Shown: positions 25,431-33,672 of the stretch, in pieces
Layout: the number at the start of each line of letters is the position of its first letter
Numbering within the stretch: position 1 is the first letter of the stretch
Source of the DNA: Roseibium aggregatum IAM 12614
GTDB lineage: Bacteria; Pseudomonadota; Alphaproteobacteria; Rhizobiales; Stappiaceae
Assembly: GCF_000168975.1 (NCBI RefSeq)
Contig: NZ_AAUW01000001.1
Span: 487,517-551,516, forward strand
Direction of reading: 5' to 3'
Length of the DNA: 64,000 bases
Program-made: the position numbers and the translations under genes
Notes under the pieces: model-generated
Database searches by the model: none
The model's input: only the letters and a program-made list of their open reading frames with translations
What the model was told of the DNA's origin: nothing

Positions 25431-28400
25431 TCATTCCGCGGCGTGCGGCAGATCCTCCCGAGGGGGGATCTTCGGCTGCGAAGGCGTCGGCATGGACACC
25501 ACCTTTGCCGCCGGGCGCTGTTGTTCCGGCTGATCGCCGAGCGCCACAGGTTCCGGGGCTTCTTCCGCTGTGCCGTGACCGGACTTGGGCCGGAAGTAGG
25601 CAACGCCTTTCCGGAACGTGCCAGCCCACACACTCGGCACCGCAATCATGACCGGGATCATCAGCAGCGTCAGCAGGGTGGAGAAGGCAAGGCCCGAAAT
25701 CACCGCCGTTGCAAGCTGCACCCACCAGACCGCCGTGATGCCGCCATAGGTGGTCACCTGATTGAAGAAATCGAAGTTGATCATGGTGGCCATGGGCACA
25801 AGGCCGGCAATGGTCGTGATGGTCGTCAGCAGGATCGGCCGGATACGCTGGGCGGATGTTTTCAGGATCGCGTCCACCGGTTCGAGGCCATCTTCAAGAA
25901 ACCTGTTGTAGGTATCGATCAGGACGATGGCGTTGTTGACCACGATACCGGCAAGCGCAACCACCCCGGTGCCGGTCATGATGATCGAGAACGGCTGCTG
26001 GGTTATGAGCATGCCGAGCAGCACCCCGAACACCGACAGGACCACCGTCGAGAGCGTCAGGATGGTCTGGTAGAACGAATTGAACTGGGTCAGCAGGATC
26101 AGGAACATCAGGAACAGCGATGCCACCATCGCCTTGATCAGGAATTCGCCCGATTCCTGCTGGTCTTCATCCGCACCGCGGAACTTCAGGAAGACGTTGG
26201 CAGGCCATTCCTGTGTATCCAGCCACTTCTGGAGGGCGGCAACCTGTTCTGTCGGGTTGGAACCGCTTTCCGGATTGACCGCCGCCTTCACGAACATGGA
26301 ATAGAGCCCGTCACGGCGCACGATCTCCGACACCTTCTGAGCCGGTTCGCGGCTGACGAAATTCGCCAGCGGCACGAGCCCGAGGGGTGTCTGCAGGCGG
26401 AGCTGGTCGAACCGGTCGATGGTCCGCTCGTTCTCCGGCAGGCGCACACGGATGTCCACCTCGTCCTCGCTGTCGCCAGGACGATAGGTTCCGATCAGCA
26501 CACCGTTGGTAACGAGCTGAACCATGTTGCCGACGGAAGCGATGCTTGCCTGGTAGCGGCCGGCCTGTTCCCGGTCGATGGTGATCTGCCATTCGATGCC
26601 GGGCAGGGGACGGTCGTCCTCCTGGTTCATCAGCGTGTCCATGCCGTTGACATGCTCGCGAATGCGGGCAACAGCGGCAACCATGTCGTCGTAGTCGGTA
26701 GACTTGATCTCCAGCTGGACGTCCTTGCCCGTTGGCGGGCCGCCTTCGATCTTGCGAGTCTCCACCTTGATGCCGGGGATGTCCCCGGTTGCGGCACGGA
26801 TGTCGGCGAAGATTTCCTTCGCCACACGGCGGCAGCAGAAGTCCGCAAGTTCGATGTTGATCTCGCCCATCACGTCGGCGGGCTTGTCCTGAACGTCGCC
26901 GACGGACGGGCCACCGGACGAACCACCGGGCGTGAAGGCGTTGGTGATGACGTTGTCGACACCTGGAATGGACAGGATCCTGTCTTCAACCTGGACGACG
27001 AGATCGCGGGCTTCAGAAGCCGACATGTTACCGCGGCCGGAAACCAGAACCACCGCCTGTTCCGGTTCCTCATCGATGAAGAACTGAACACCGGTCGGGT
27101 TGGCCATGAACGCACCGACGATCACCACGCAGCTACCGATCAGCAGAACGATGGCGGCAATGTTTCCGAGCGGGTTGCCGGCAAACATCTTCAGGATGCG
27201 CACATAGACGCCCGTAAATCCGCGCACCTTCCGGACGTCAAACGCTTCGGAGCCGGAAAGGGTGGCAGCCTCTGCCCGGTCGATCTCGGCCCGTTTGGCG
27301 GCACGGGCCTGCGACCAGCGCACGAACGGGCGCAGCATCTTGTAGGAGACGAAGCCGACGAGGACGAGGGCCACAAGGCCGCACGGGATAGCGATGCCGG
27401 TGGCCGCACCGGCCGGTACGACACCCTCCAGCGCCATGGGTACGAACGGCCCGAATGCGACGATGACGCCAGCCAGCACGCCGAACGTCAGCGCCAGAAG
27501 CACTGCGGCATACCGGTTGAGGAAGTGCGAAACCTGCGCCAGGATGCCGCCTGTCACCGGCAGGAACACCATTGCGGTGAACAGCGAGGCGGTCAGGACG
27601 ATGATCACCATGATCGGCAGGTAGCTCATGAACTCGCCGGCAACACCCGGCCAGAGCAGCATGGGCAGGAACGCCACCAGCGTGGTGGCTGTCGAGGAGA
27701 CGATCGGCCAGAACATCAGTTTCGCGGCGCGGATGTAGGCCTCGCGGTCTTCCATGCCTTCATGGATTTTCCGGTCCGCATATTCGGTCATGACGATGGC
27801 GCCATCGACCAGAAGACCCACGGTCAGAACGAGGCCGAACATGACCATGTTGTTGACCGTATAGCCGACCCCGCCGAGGATCAGGAAGCCGACCATGAAG
27901 GAGGTCGGGATGGCCAGACCCACAAGCAGGGCAGACCGCATACCAAGCGCCGCCAGAACCAGGATCATCACCAGGAAGATCGCGGTCAGGATCGACGACT
28001 GCAGCGAGCCGAGCACTTCGAAGATGTTGTTGGACTGGTCCAGCATCATGTCGACGCGAACGGTTTCCGGCCAGTCCTTGGAGGCGTTTTCGACAACTTC
28101 GCGGACCGCCGCGTTGTTCTCGATGATGTTGGTTCCGATGCGCTTGACGACCTGCAGCGCGATCGCCCGGTTGCCATTGACGCGCGTATAGGCGTTGGGG
28201 TCCTTGAAGGTGCGCCGGATTTCGGCGACATCGGCAAGGGTCACCACACCTTCACCACTTTGTTTCAGCGGCAGCGTGTAGACATCTTCCGCGGTCTCGA
28301 CAAGGCCGGGAACCTTCACGTTGAACCGACCCTTGCCACCGTCGATAAAGCCGGCGGGAACGAGCTGGTTGTTCAACTGCAGGGAGTTCAGCAGCTCCTG

Positions 28401-28997
28401 CTGCGTGATCGAGTAGGATTCCAGCTTCTGGGTGTCGATCAGGACTTCCAGCAGCTCTTCACGGTGTCCGGTCAGATCCGCCGACCGGACGGTGTCGATG
28501 GCCTCGATCTCGTCCTTGAGCCGCCGGGCATGCTTGTAGAGCGTGCGCTCCGGCACGTTGCCTGACAGGGCGATGATCATGGTCGGCGCGAGCGCGAAGT
28601 TCATTTCGGTGATCGTCGGCTCTTCGGCCTCGTCCGGCAGCTTGCTCTTGGCCTGGTCGACCTTGTCACGCACGTCCGCCAGTGCCTCGTCCTTGTTGAA
28701 CGAGATGTCGAACTCCAGCACGATGCCCGCATGACTTTCGGAAGCAATCGCGGTGATTTCCTTCAGCCCGTCAAGACCGCGCAATTCCGTTTCCATCGGC
28801 CGCACAAGCAGGCGTTCGGAATCTTCCGGGGAAATGCCCTGCTGGGTGATCGAAATATAGAAGATCGGCAGATCGATGTCCGGACTGGCTTCCTTCGGGA
28901 TCGAGATATAGGTGGCCACACCGGCGACAATGAGCGCCAGCATAAGCACGAATACCGTCTTTGGGCGTCGAAGAACGCCTTCGAGCATGTCTATCAT
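25431..28997 (-). CDS. RND efflux transporter, inner-membrane permease (AcrB/HAE1-like)
   Basis: 1188 residues, longer than the usual 1030-1050, with twelve membrane segments in two halves and large periplasmic loops. It is a proton-driven pump working with the adjacent adaptor and an outer-membrane channel not encoded here. MLEGVLRRPKTVFVLMLALI and PDIDLPIFYISITQQG are a standard RND start. The proton-relay helix reads GLLVDGAIV, so only the first of the AcrB Asp407/Asp408 pair is kept. The other half has AGIVVNNAIVLID. An insertion of about 100 residues with hydrophobic stretches lies around residue 480-600. The C-terminus is Pro/Glu-rich. The start overlaps the adaptor stop (ATGA). Confidence 0.92.
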   Translation of the reverse strand: MIDMLEGVLRRPKTVFVLMLALIVAGVATYISIPKEASPDIDLPIFYISITQQGISPEDSERLLVRPMETELRGLDGLKEITAIASESHAGIVLEFDISFNKDEALADVRDKVDQAKSKLPDEAEEPTITEMNFALAPTMIIALSGNVPERTLYKHARRLKDEIEAIDTVRSADLTGHREELLEVLIDTQKLESYSITQQELLNSLQLNNQLVPAGFIDGGKGRFNVKVPGLVETAEDVYTLPLKQSGEGVVTLADVAEIRRTFKDPNAYTRVNGNRAIALQVVKRIGTNIIENNAAVREVVENASKDWPETVRVDMMLDQSNNIFEVLGSLQSSILTAIFLVMILVLAALGMRSALLVGLAIPTSFMVGFLILGGVGYTVNNMVMFGLVLTVGLLVDGAIVMTEYADRKIHEGMEDREAYIRAAKLMFWPIVSSTATTLVAFLPMLLWPGVAGEFMSYLPIMVIIVLTASLFTAMVFLPVTGGILAQVSHFLNRYAAVLLALTFGVLAGVIVAFGPFVPMALEGVVPAGAATGIAIPCGLVALVLVGFVSYKMLRPFVRWSQARAAKRAEIDRAEAATLSGSEAFDVRKVRGFTGVYVRILKMFAGNPLGNIAAIVLLIGSCVVIVGAFMANPTGVQFFIDEEPEQAVVLVSGRGNMSASEARDLVVQVEDRILSIPGVDNVITNAFTPGGSSGGPSVGDVQDKPADVMGEINIELADFCCRRVAKEIFADIRAATGDIPGIKVETRKIEGGPPTGKDVQLEIKSTDYDDMVAAVARIREHVNGMDTLMNQEDDRPLPGIEWQITIDREQAGRYQASIASVGNMVQLVTNGVLIGTYRPGDSEDEVDIRVRLPENERTIDRFDQLRLQTPLGLVPLANFVSREPAQKVSEIVRRDGLYSMFVKAAVNPESGSNPTEQVAALQKWLDTQEWPANVFLKFRGADEDQQESGEFLIKAMVASLFLMFLILLTQFNSFYQTILTLSTVVLSVFGVLLGMLITQQPFSIIMTGTGVVALAGIVVNNAIVLIDTYNRFLEDGLEPVDAILKTSAQRIRPILLTTITTIAGLVPMATMINFDFFNQVTTYGGITAVWWVQLATAVISGLAFSTLLTLLMIPVMIAVPSVWAGTFRKGVAYFRPKSGHGTAEEAPEPVALGDQPEQQRPAAKVVSMPTPSQPKIPPREDLPHAAE

Positions 28998-30097
28998 TGC
29001 CTCACCTCTGCCGTCTCAAAGACCGGTTGCACGAGCTCTCCATCCGAGACGTATTCCTGCCCCACGGTGATGGCGACGACCTCATCGGGAAGTCCGCCCA
29101 CCCACATTCCGTCCTGTTCTCCACCCAGCACCTTGACCGGGTAGAAGACGGTCTTGTTGTTTTCATCGACTGCGCGAATGCCCACCTGGCCAGCATCGTT
29201 GAGGGTCAGGATGGCCGGTGAAATCTTGTGCGCCTTTTCCGCTTCCAGCTCCAGTTCGGTGACGGCCGTAACGCCGTCCCTGGCTTCGCCGTCGGGATTG
29301 GGCAGCTCGACCTCGATGCGGAAGGTTTTCGTATCCGGGTTTGCCGTCGGCGAGATGTAGCGCACCTTGCCGTTGAGCGTTTCTCCGGTCACGAGGGTAA
29401 CCTTTGCCGGCATGCCGAGCGAGATATCGGCGATATTCAGTTCCGAGACTTCGCCGATGGCAATCATCGGATCGGAATCGACGACTGTGGCGCAGATGCC
29501 GCCTTGTTCGAGCTGGGCACCGATTTCAGCCATCGGGCTCTCAATGACACCGGCAATCGGAGAGCGGATGACCGTGTGTTCCAGCTCCTGTTCGGCTTCT
29601 ATGAGACGCGCCTTCGCGGCATCGAGCTGGGCCTGGAGGGCTGCGACACGGGTTTGGGCGGTAAAGCCCTTGCTGTTCAACTGAGTTGCCGCCTCATGAT
29701 CCAGTTCCGCCTGAGCCAGGGCGGCCTTGGCTTCCAGAATGCGCGACTCCCGCGAGCCCTTGTCGAGAACGCACAGTACATCCCCGGCAGCAACATGTGC
29801 ACCTTCCTGTGCCGGACGTTGCACGACGTCATCGGTCGTCTTGGATCTGACAGCGACCTTGGCTTCCGCCTCGGTGCGCCCGCGTACCTCCAGAACGGCC
29901 CGCCGGTTCTGCGCCACCAGACGCTGGACCTGAACCCGGAAGGCTTCACTGGTGGCCTGGCTGACCCTGAGGGCCGGGGGCGGCGTTGCGTGTTCGCTGT
30001 CGCCGACACCACCGATCACCACGGAACCGGTATACATCCAGAAACCGATACCAGCGGCAATGCCGGTGGCCAGGAGGTAGGAAAACTTCACTCGCAT
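28994..30097 (-). CDS. RND efflux adaptor (membrane fusion protein)
   Basis: A 367-residue periplasmic adaptor. The N-terminus has a hydrophobic anchor (residues 6-25). A lipoyl-type barrel-sandwich (RPAQEGAHVAAGDVLCVLD) surrounds an alpha-helical hairpin (AQAELDHEAATQLNSKGFTAQ), and HTVIRSPIAGVIE is the second half-motif. A beta-barrel and membrane-proximal domain follow. It links the RND pump to an outer-membrane channel. The gene lies 26 bp behind padR and overlaps the pump gene by 4 bp, so the three form one operon. Confidence 0.92.
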   Translation of the reverse strand: MRVKFSYLLATGIAAGIGFWMYTGSVVIGGVGDSEHATPPPALRVSQATSEAFRVQVQRLVAQNRRAVLEVRGRTEAEAKVAVRSKTTDDVVQRPAQEGAHVAAGDVLCVLDKGSRESRILEAKAALAQAELDHEAATQLNSKGFTAQTRVAALQAQLDAAKARLIEAEQELEHTVIRSPIAGVIESPMAEIGAQLEQGGICATVVDSDPMIAIGEVSELNIADISLGMPAKVTLVTGETLNGKVRYISPTANPDTKTFRIEVELPNPDGEARDGVTAVTELELEAEKAHKISPAILTLNDAGQVGIRAVDENNKTVFYPVKVLGGEQDGMWVGGLPDEVVAITVGQEYVSDGELVQPVFETAEVRQ

Positions 30098-30123
30098 TAT
30101 CTTAAAGCTCCGAAACGTCTTGC

Positions 30124-30681
30124 TTACTCCGCAGCCGCCACAACCGGCTGTGCTGCTTCTTCGGCAATCTTGATCAAGGCCTCGCCATGTTCTTCCAGAT
30201 AGGCGAGGGTGAAATTCATGCAGGCAATGCCGTAGTCACGTGTCCAGGCGGATCCGGGATGCGTGCATTCCTGGTCTTTTTCGTTGTCCGTCAAAAGGCG
30301 CAATTCGGCCTCTACCTGTGTTTTGCGCCGCTCGATCGCACGGCGGATCACCTCGGGAGGCAGTTTCGCGGCGTTGAGAGCTATCAACAGAAAGGGAGAC
30401 TTGAAGGTGTCCGGCGCCTGGGGATCGCACAGGGACTGGATGAAGTCCTGACGGCCGGCATCGGTGATGGAATAGACTTTCCGGGCGGGCTTGCCTGCCT
30501 GCGGTTCCTCGCGCACGGTCACGAAGCCTTCCGACTCCAGACGCGCCAGCGCCGGATAGATGGAACCGAAGCTCGCATCGTCGAAATAGCTGAACCGGCC
30601 TTCGGTCGATTCCTTCCGGATTTCGTATCCGGTGGCGTCACCAAAAGACAGGATCGCAAGACAGAGGCTGCGTACACTCAT
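30124..30681 (-). CDS. PadR-family transcriptional regulator
   Basis: A 185-residue repressor that starts at an ATG preceded by GGAG. The winged-helix part is typical: LCLAILSFGDATGYEIRKE, then FGSIYPALARLESEGFVTVRE and KPARKVYSITDAGRQDF. The C-terminal half is the helical dimerisation domain (PadR vinculin-like type). It is the first gene of the efflux operon, and a 34-bp dyad sits about 100 bp upstream. I infer that it represses itself and the pump until a pump substrate binds. Confidence 0.9.
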   Translation of the reverse strand: MSVRSLCLAILSFGDATGYEIRKESTEGRFSYFDDASFGSIYPALARLESEGFVTVREEPQAGKPARKVYSITDAGRQDFIQSLCDPQAPDTFKSPFLLIALNAAKLPPEVIRRAIERRKTQVEAELRLLTDNEKDQECTHPGSAWTRDYGIACMNFTLAYLEEHGEALIKIAEEAAQPVVAAAE

Positions 30682-30777
30682 TGACAACTCCGAGCCTGGG
30701 AGCGTCCTCCCGGCATGACAGCCTTCCTACGAGCCGGGTTGCGATCCGGATGACGCACGCAGCATCGCGAGAAGTGT

Positions 30778-30811
30778 CATATGTTGGTTCGATATATCGG
30801 ACAAATATATG
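30778..30811. promoter_or_regulatory. PadR operator candidate upstream of the efflux operon
   Basis: A 34-bp imperfect palindrome. The left arm CATATGTTGGTTCG and the right arm CGGACAAATATATG match at 11 of 14 positions around a palindromic ATATAT centre. It sits in an AT-rich spot about 100 bp before the padR start. Size and AT-rich ends are typical of PadR sites. Confidence 0.6.
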
Positions 30812-30989
30812 CTTCCGTATCCGTAATCAAGGGTGCGCTGCACAATTCACGCCCCCAGGATAAACAAACTATGAGTTGATCTTCAAATTTCTCTGACTCG
30901 ATCTATTTGAAAGGTTGTTGCCAGGTGACAATCGGCGCTAGGCTGAGGCCACAACGCAACCGCAATGGAACCACAGGGAGTGTTCGGCA

Positions 30990-31376
30990 ATGACAACGTC
31001 AATTAAGGCCCTGGTTCGCCTGAAGCTTCCTAAAGACCCTCTGTTCCGTCTGCTTGCGGTGAACGGCCTCGCGGGAACGGCAATTGCCGGGCTCGTGCTC
31101 GGAGGCATCTTTCTTGGCAACATCGGTAATCTGAGAGTGCTGGTAATGTCGGCTGAAGATCCGGTGCTGCCGGTTATCATGCTGGCATTCGGCCTGTTCA
31201 TTACCCTCGGGTCCGTGGTCATGGGCTCGGCCATCATGCTGCTCGGCGACAACAGCCGAAATGGCAATGGCGGGGGTGGGTCCGCAAGGCGCAGACTGCC
31301 TGTGTTTTTCACCGGACAATTGAAACCCGTGCCGGTTCCAGCAAAAGCCGGATGCAGGCACGATCTGCGTCGGTGA
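30990..31376 (+). CDS. Small inner-membrane protein with two predicted helices, unknown
   Basis: A 128-residue protein with a basic amphipathic N-terminus (KALVRLKLPKD), a first hydrophobic segment (LAGTAIAGLVLGGIFLG), a loop that may be periplasmic, and a second segment (VLPVIMLAFGLFITLGSVV) continuing into MGSAIMLLG. The C-terminal 40 residues are basic and Gly-rich. Two-helix proteins of this layout are common and uncharacterised in Hyphomicrobiales. No functional neighbour is evident. Confidence 0.65.
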   Translation: MTTSIKALVRLKLPKDPLFRLLAVNGLAGTAIAGLVLGGIFLGNIGNLRVLVMSAEDPVLPVIMLAFGLFITLGSVVMGSAIMLLGDNSRNGNGGGGSARRRLPVFFTGQLKPVPVPAKAGCRHDLRR

Positions 31377-31411
31377 GCCCGTTCGGGCAGTTCAACACCT
31401 TGCGTAAACGG

Positions 31412-31561
31412 TCAATGAGCAAGTTGCTGGTAGACAGACGTCGCCTTGGCGGACGCCGTCGGCTTTGATCCCAGATCAGCAAACAAGGTCATGGCCGCAG
31501 CTGCCAGGAGAAGCAGCAATCCGAGGGATGAGAGCCTCATCTCACCGGTCCTTTCGATCAT
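31412..31561 (-). CDS. Small membrane or exported peptide, 49 aa, unknown
   Basis: Starts at an ATG 5 bp after GGAGG, a near-ideal ribosome-binding site; a second ATG seven codons on is also possible. MRLSSLGLLLLLAAAAMTLFADLG is a membrane segment or signal, and the short polar tail ends in VYQQLAH. The frame is open further upstream, but that part lacks support. It is convergent with the two-helix protein gene. No family is recognised. Confidence 0.5.
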   Translation of the reverse strand: MIERTGEMRLSSLGLLLLLAAAAMTLFADLGSKPTASAKATSVYQQLAH

Positions 31562-31915
31562 GACGTCCTCCGTTTTGATGGGAGAGGGTATACAGCCGCA
31601 GGATATAAAGTCCCGGTAATACCTCTTGTAAAATTTTACGTACATTCAAATACGTAGACGCAAAACTGACAGGGTCTCATTTCAGTGTTGCAGGGAAGCC
31701 ATCTGGCTATGCGATCCGCAGTCCCGCAGCGCGTCGATTTTTCATGAAATAACGCGATACGAGGGTCGCCAGAGCGTGTTGTTGCGCTTGCTGCGGCCGT
31801 TAACCATCATCCGGGAAAAACATGTCAATTCTGCAAGGCCAGGTTGCAGTCTCTCGCAGCTTCTTATACGACCAATGGTAGTTTAACGATTTGTTAATCA
31901 ATTGTTGGGGTTGTA
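31562..31915. other. Divergent intergenic region with candidate CtrA box
   Basis: This 354-bp gap between the 49-aa ORF and the 139-aa ORF has no convincing gene. It is AT-rich near its right end, where the TTAA-N7-TTAA site at 31883 lies. Confidence 0.45.
31883..31897 (+). promoter_or_regulatory. Candidate CtrA-binding site upstream of the 139-aa ORF
   Basis: TTAACGATTTGTTAA fits the TTAA-N7-TTAA consensus of the alphaproteobacterial cell-cycle regulator CtrA. It ends 18 bp before the ATG, so it could overlap the promoter of that gene. Confidence 0.45.
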
Positions 31916-32335
31916 ATGCGATTTCTGTTTCGCAATGTGCACATATTTGTTTTCGCTAGCCTTTCAGCCTCCGCTGCGTTGTGGATCGCAAGCAACCCTC
32001 AAAAGGCGGAGGAGCTGGCGCGGCCTCTGATTGAAGATGCCGTTGAGCTTCAGGTCATGGCGAAAGATGCCTATCGCGAAGTCCGTGAACTGGATCTGCG
32101 GGACGCAGCGGATGAGGCTGTTTCCTACTATGTCGCGGCGCTGCGTATGCCCAGCCTGCTGTTCGAGCGCCTGGCCGATCAACTCGACGATGTCGACCAT
32201 ACGCTGGAGCGGCGTGCGCAGGCAGAACCTGTTCCTCGTACGGGGACACCAACGGATCCCGGTCGTCCGGTACCAGTCAGGTCTGGACCGCACCAACGTA
32301 CGGGGGATAGCCCCTTCGGTTCAGTGTCGATCTGA
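31916..32335 (+). CDS. Small membrane-anchored protein, 139 aa, unknown
   Basis: MRFLFRNVHIFVFASLSASAALWIA is a signal anchor. An acidic helical region (LARPLIEDAVELQVMAKDAYREVRELD) follows, then a region that may form a coiled coil, and a Pro/Arg-rich end. GGGG lies 9 bp before the ATG. The last 40 codons look less coding-like than the rest, and an inverted repeat overlaps them. No family is recognised. A candidate CtrA site just upstream hints at cell-cycle control. Confidence 0.5.
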   Translation: MRFLFRNVHIFVFASLSASAALWIASNPQKAEELARPLIEDAVELQVMAKDAYREVRELDLRDAADEAVSYYVAALRMPSLLFERLADQLDDVDHTLERRAQAEPVPRTGTPTDPGRPVPVRSGPHQRTGDSPFGSVSI

Positions 32336-32352
32336 TGTGCAACGGAACAGGT

Positions 32353-33555
32353 TCAGGCAGAGGCCAATGCCAGCGCTATGCCCTGACCGACACCGATGCA
32401 CATGGTCGCAAGCGCTAGGTTGCCACCCCGCTTTTTCAGCTCCAGAGCTGCTGTTCCGGTAATTCGGGCACCTGACATCCCCAGGGGATGGCCAAGGGCG
32501 ATTGCACCCCCATTCGGGTTGAGGATTTCGCTGTCTTCGGGCAGGCCAAGGTCCCGCATGACGGCAATGCCCTGTGCGGCAAAGGCCTCGTTAAGTTCGA
32601 TCACGTCGAATTCCGGCAGCGCAATGCCCAGGCGAGCGCAGAGTTTGCGCGTCGCCGGCGCCGGGCCAATACCCATGATTCGGGGCGGCACACCTGCGGT
32701 GGCCCCGCCAACGACGCGGGCAATCGGCGTAAGATTGTGCTTTTCCACCGCAGCTTCCGAGGCAATCAGCAGCGCGGCCGCACCGTCGTTCACGCCTGAG
32801 GCGTTGCCTGCGGTCACCGAGCCGTTTTCCCGGAACGGTGTCTTCAACGCGGCAAGGGCCTCCAGCGTCGTGTTTCTGGGGTGTTCGTCCTTGTCCACCA
32901 GGATCGGATCGCCCTTGCGCTGCGGGATCATGACCGGCACGATTTCTTCGGCGAACCGGCCGGACTGCTGGGCCTCTGCGGCCCGCTGCTGGCTGCGCAG
33001 CGCGAAGGCGTCCTGGTCCTCGCGCGAGATCTGAAATTGTTCGGCCACGTTCTCCGCCGTTTCGGGCATGGAATCTATGCCGTACTGGCGTTTGAGAAGC
33101 GGATTGACGAACCGCCAGCCGATGGTCGTGTCGAAAATCTCAGCCGAGCGGGAAAAAGCCGCGTCGGCCTTGGGCATGACGAAAGGCGCGCGGGACATGC
33201 TCTCGACGCCGCCGGCAATAGCCAGATCGATCTCGCCGGCCTTGATCGCCCGTGCCGCGGTGATCACGGCATCCATGCCCGAGCCGCAAAGCCGGTTGAG
33301 TGTAAGGCCCGGAACGGTCTCCGGCAGACCTGCCAGCAGTGCCGACATGCGTGCGACATTGCGATTGTCTTCACCGGCCTGGTTGGCGCAGCCGTAGAAA
33401 ACGTCGTCAACTTCCGCCCAGTCCGTGTCCGGATTGCGTTCCATCAGCGCACTGATCGGAATCGCGCCAAGATCGTCGGCACGGACGGAGGACAGCATGC
33501 CGCCATAACGTCCGATGGGAGTGCGGACATAGTCGCAGATGAAGACATGGTGCAT
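32353..33555 (-). CDS. pcaF: 3-oxoadipyl-CoA thiolase (PcaF-like)
   Basis: A 400-residue thiolase that starts at MHHVFICDYVRTPIG; the frame is open 24 codons further without support. The nucleophile is Cys in LNRLCGSGMDAV (about residue 90). NEAFAAQ and the C-terminal GGAIALGHPLGMSG and CIGVGQG complete the active site. GWRFVNPLLKRQYGIDSMPETAENVA is characteristic of PcaF/PaaJ, which cleave 3-oxoadipyl-CoA to succinyl-CoA and acetyl-CoA in aromatic catabolism. No other pca gene is in this window, so it could also act in the phenylacetate route. Confidence 0.85.
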   Translation of the reverse strand: MHHVFICDYVRTPIGRYGGMLSSVRADDLGAIPISALMERNPDTDWAEVDDVFYGCANQAGEDNRNVARMSALLAGLPETVPGLTLNRLCGSGMDAVITAARAIKAGEIDLAIAGGVESMSRAPFVMPKADAAFSRSAEIFDTTIGWRFVNPLLKRQYGIDSMPETAENVAEQFQISREDQDAFALRSQQRAAEAQQSGRFAEEIVPVMIPQRKGDPILVDKDEHPRNTTLEALAALKTPFRENGSVTAGNASGVNDGAAALLIASEAAVEKHNLTPIARVVGGATAGVPPRIMGIGPAPATRKLCARLGIALPEFDVIELNEAFAAQGIAVMRDLGLPEDSEILNPNGGAIALGHPLGMSGARITGTAALELKKRGGNLALATMCIGVGQGIALALASA

Positions 33556-33672
33556 GGGAGAGTTCCTGTCCGTTGCGGTGATAGCGACCTTTGGCGATGG
33601 TCGGATATGGGGAAAGTCTTGCCGCAAAGCCTCTTTCAGGGCAAGGACATGTCACGCAAAAGGGGGCTGGTT

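Noticed and set aside
25302..28565. A 1087-codon open frame on the plus strand
   Set aside because: It is antisense to the RND permease gene, has no recognisable domain and a His/Asp/Arg-rich composition typical of the reverse strand of a high-GC gene. The RND frame has clear family motifs.
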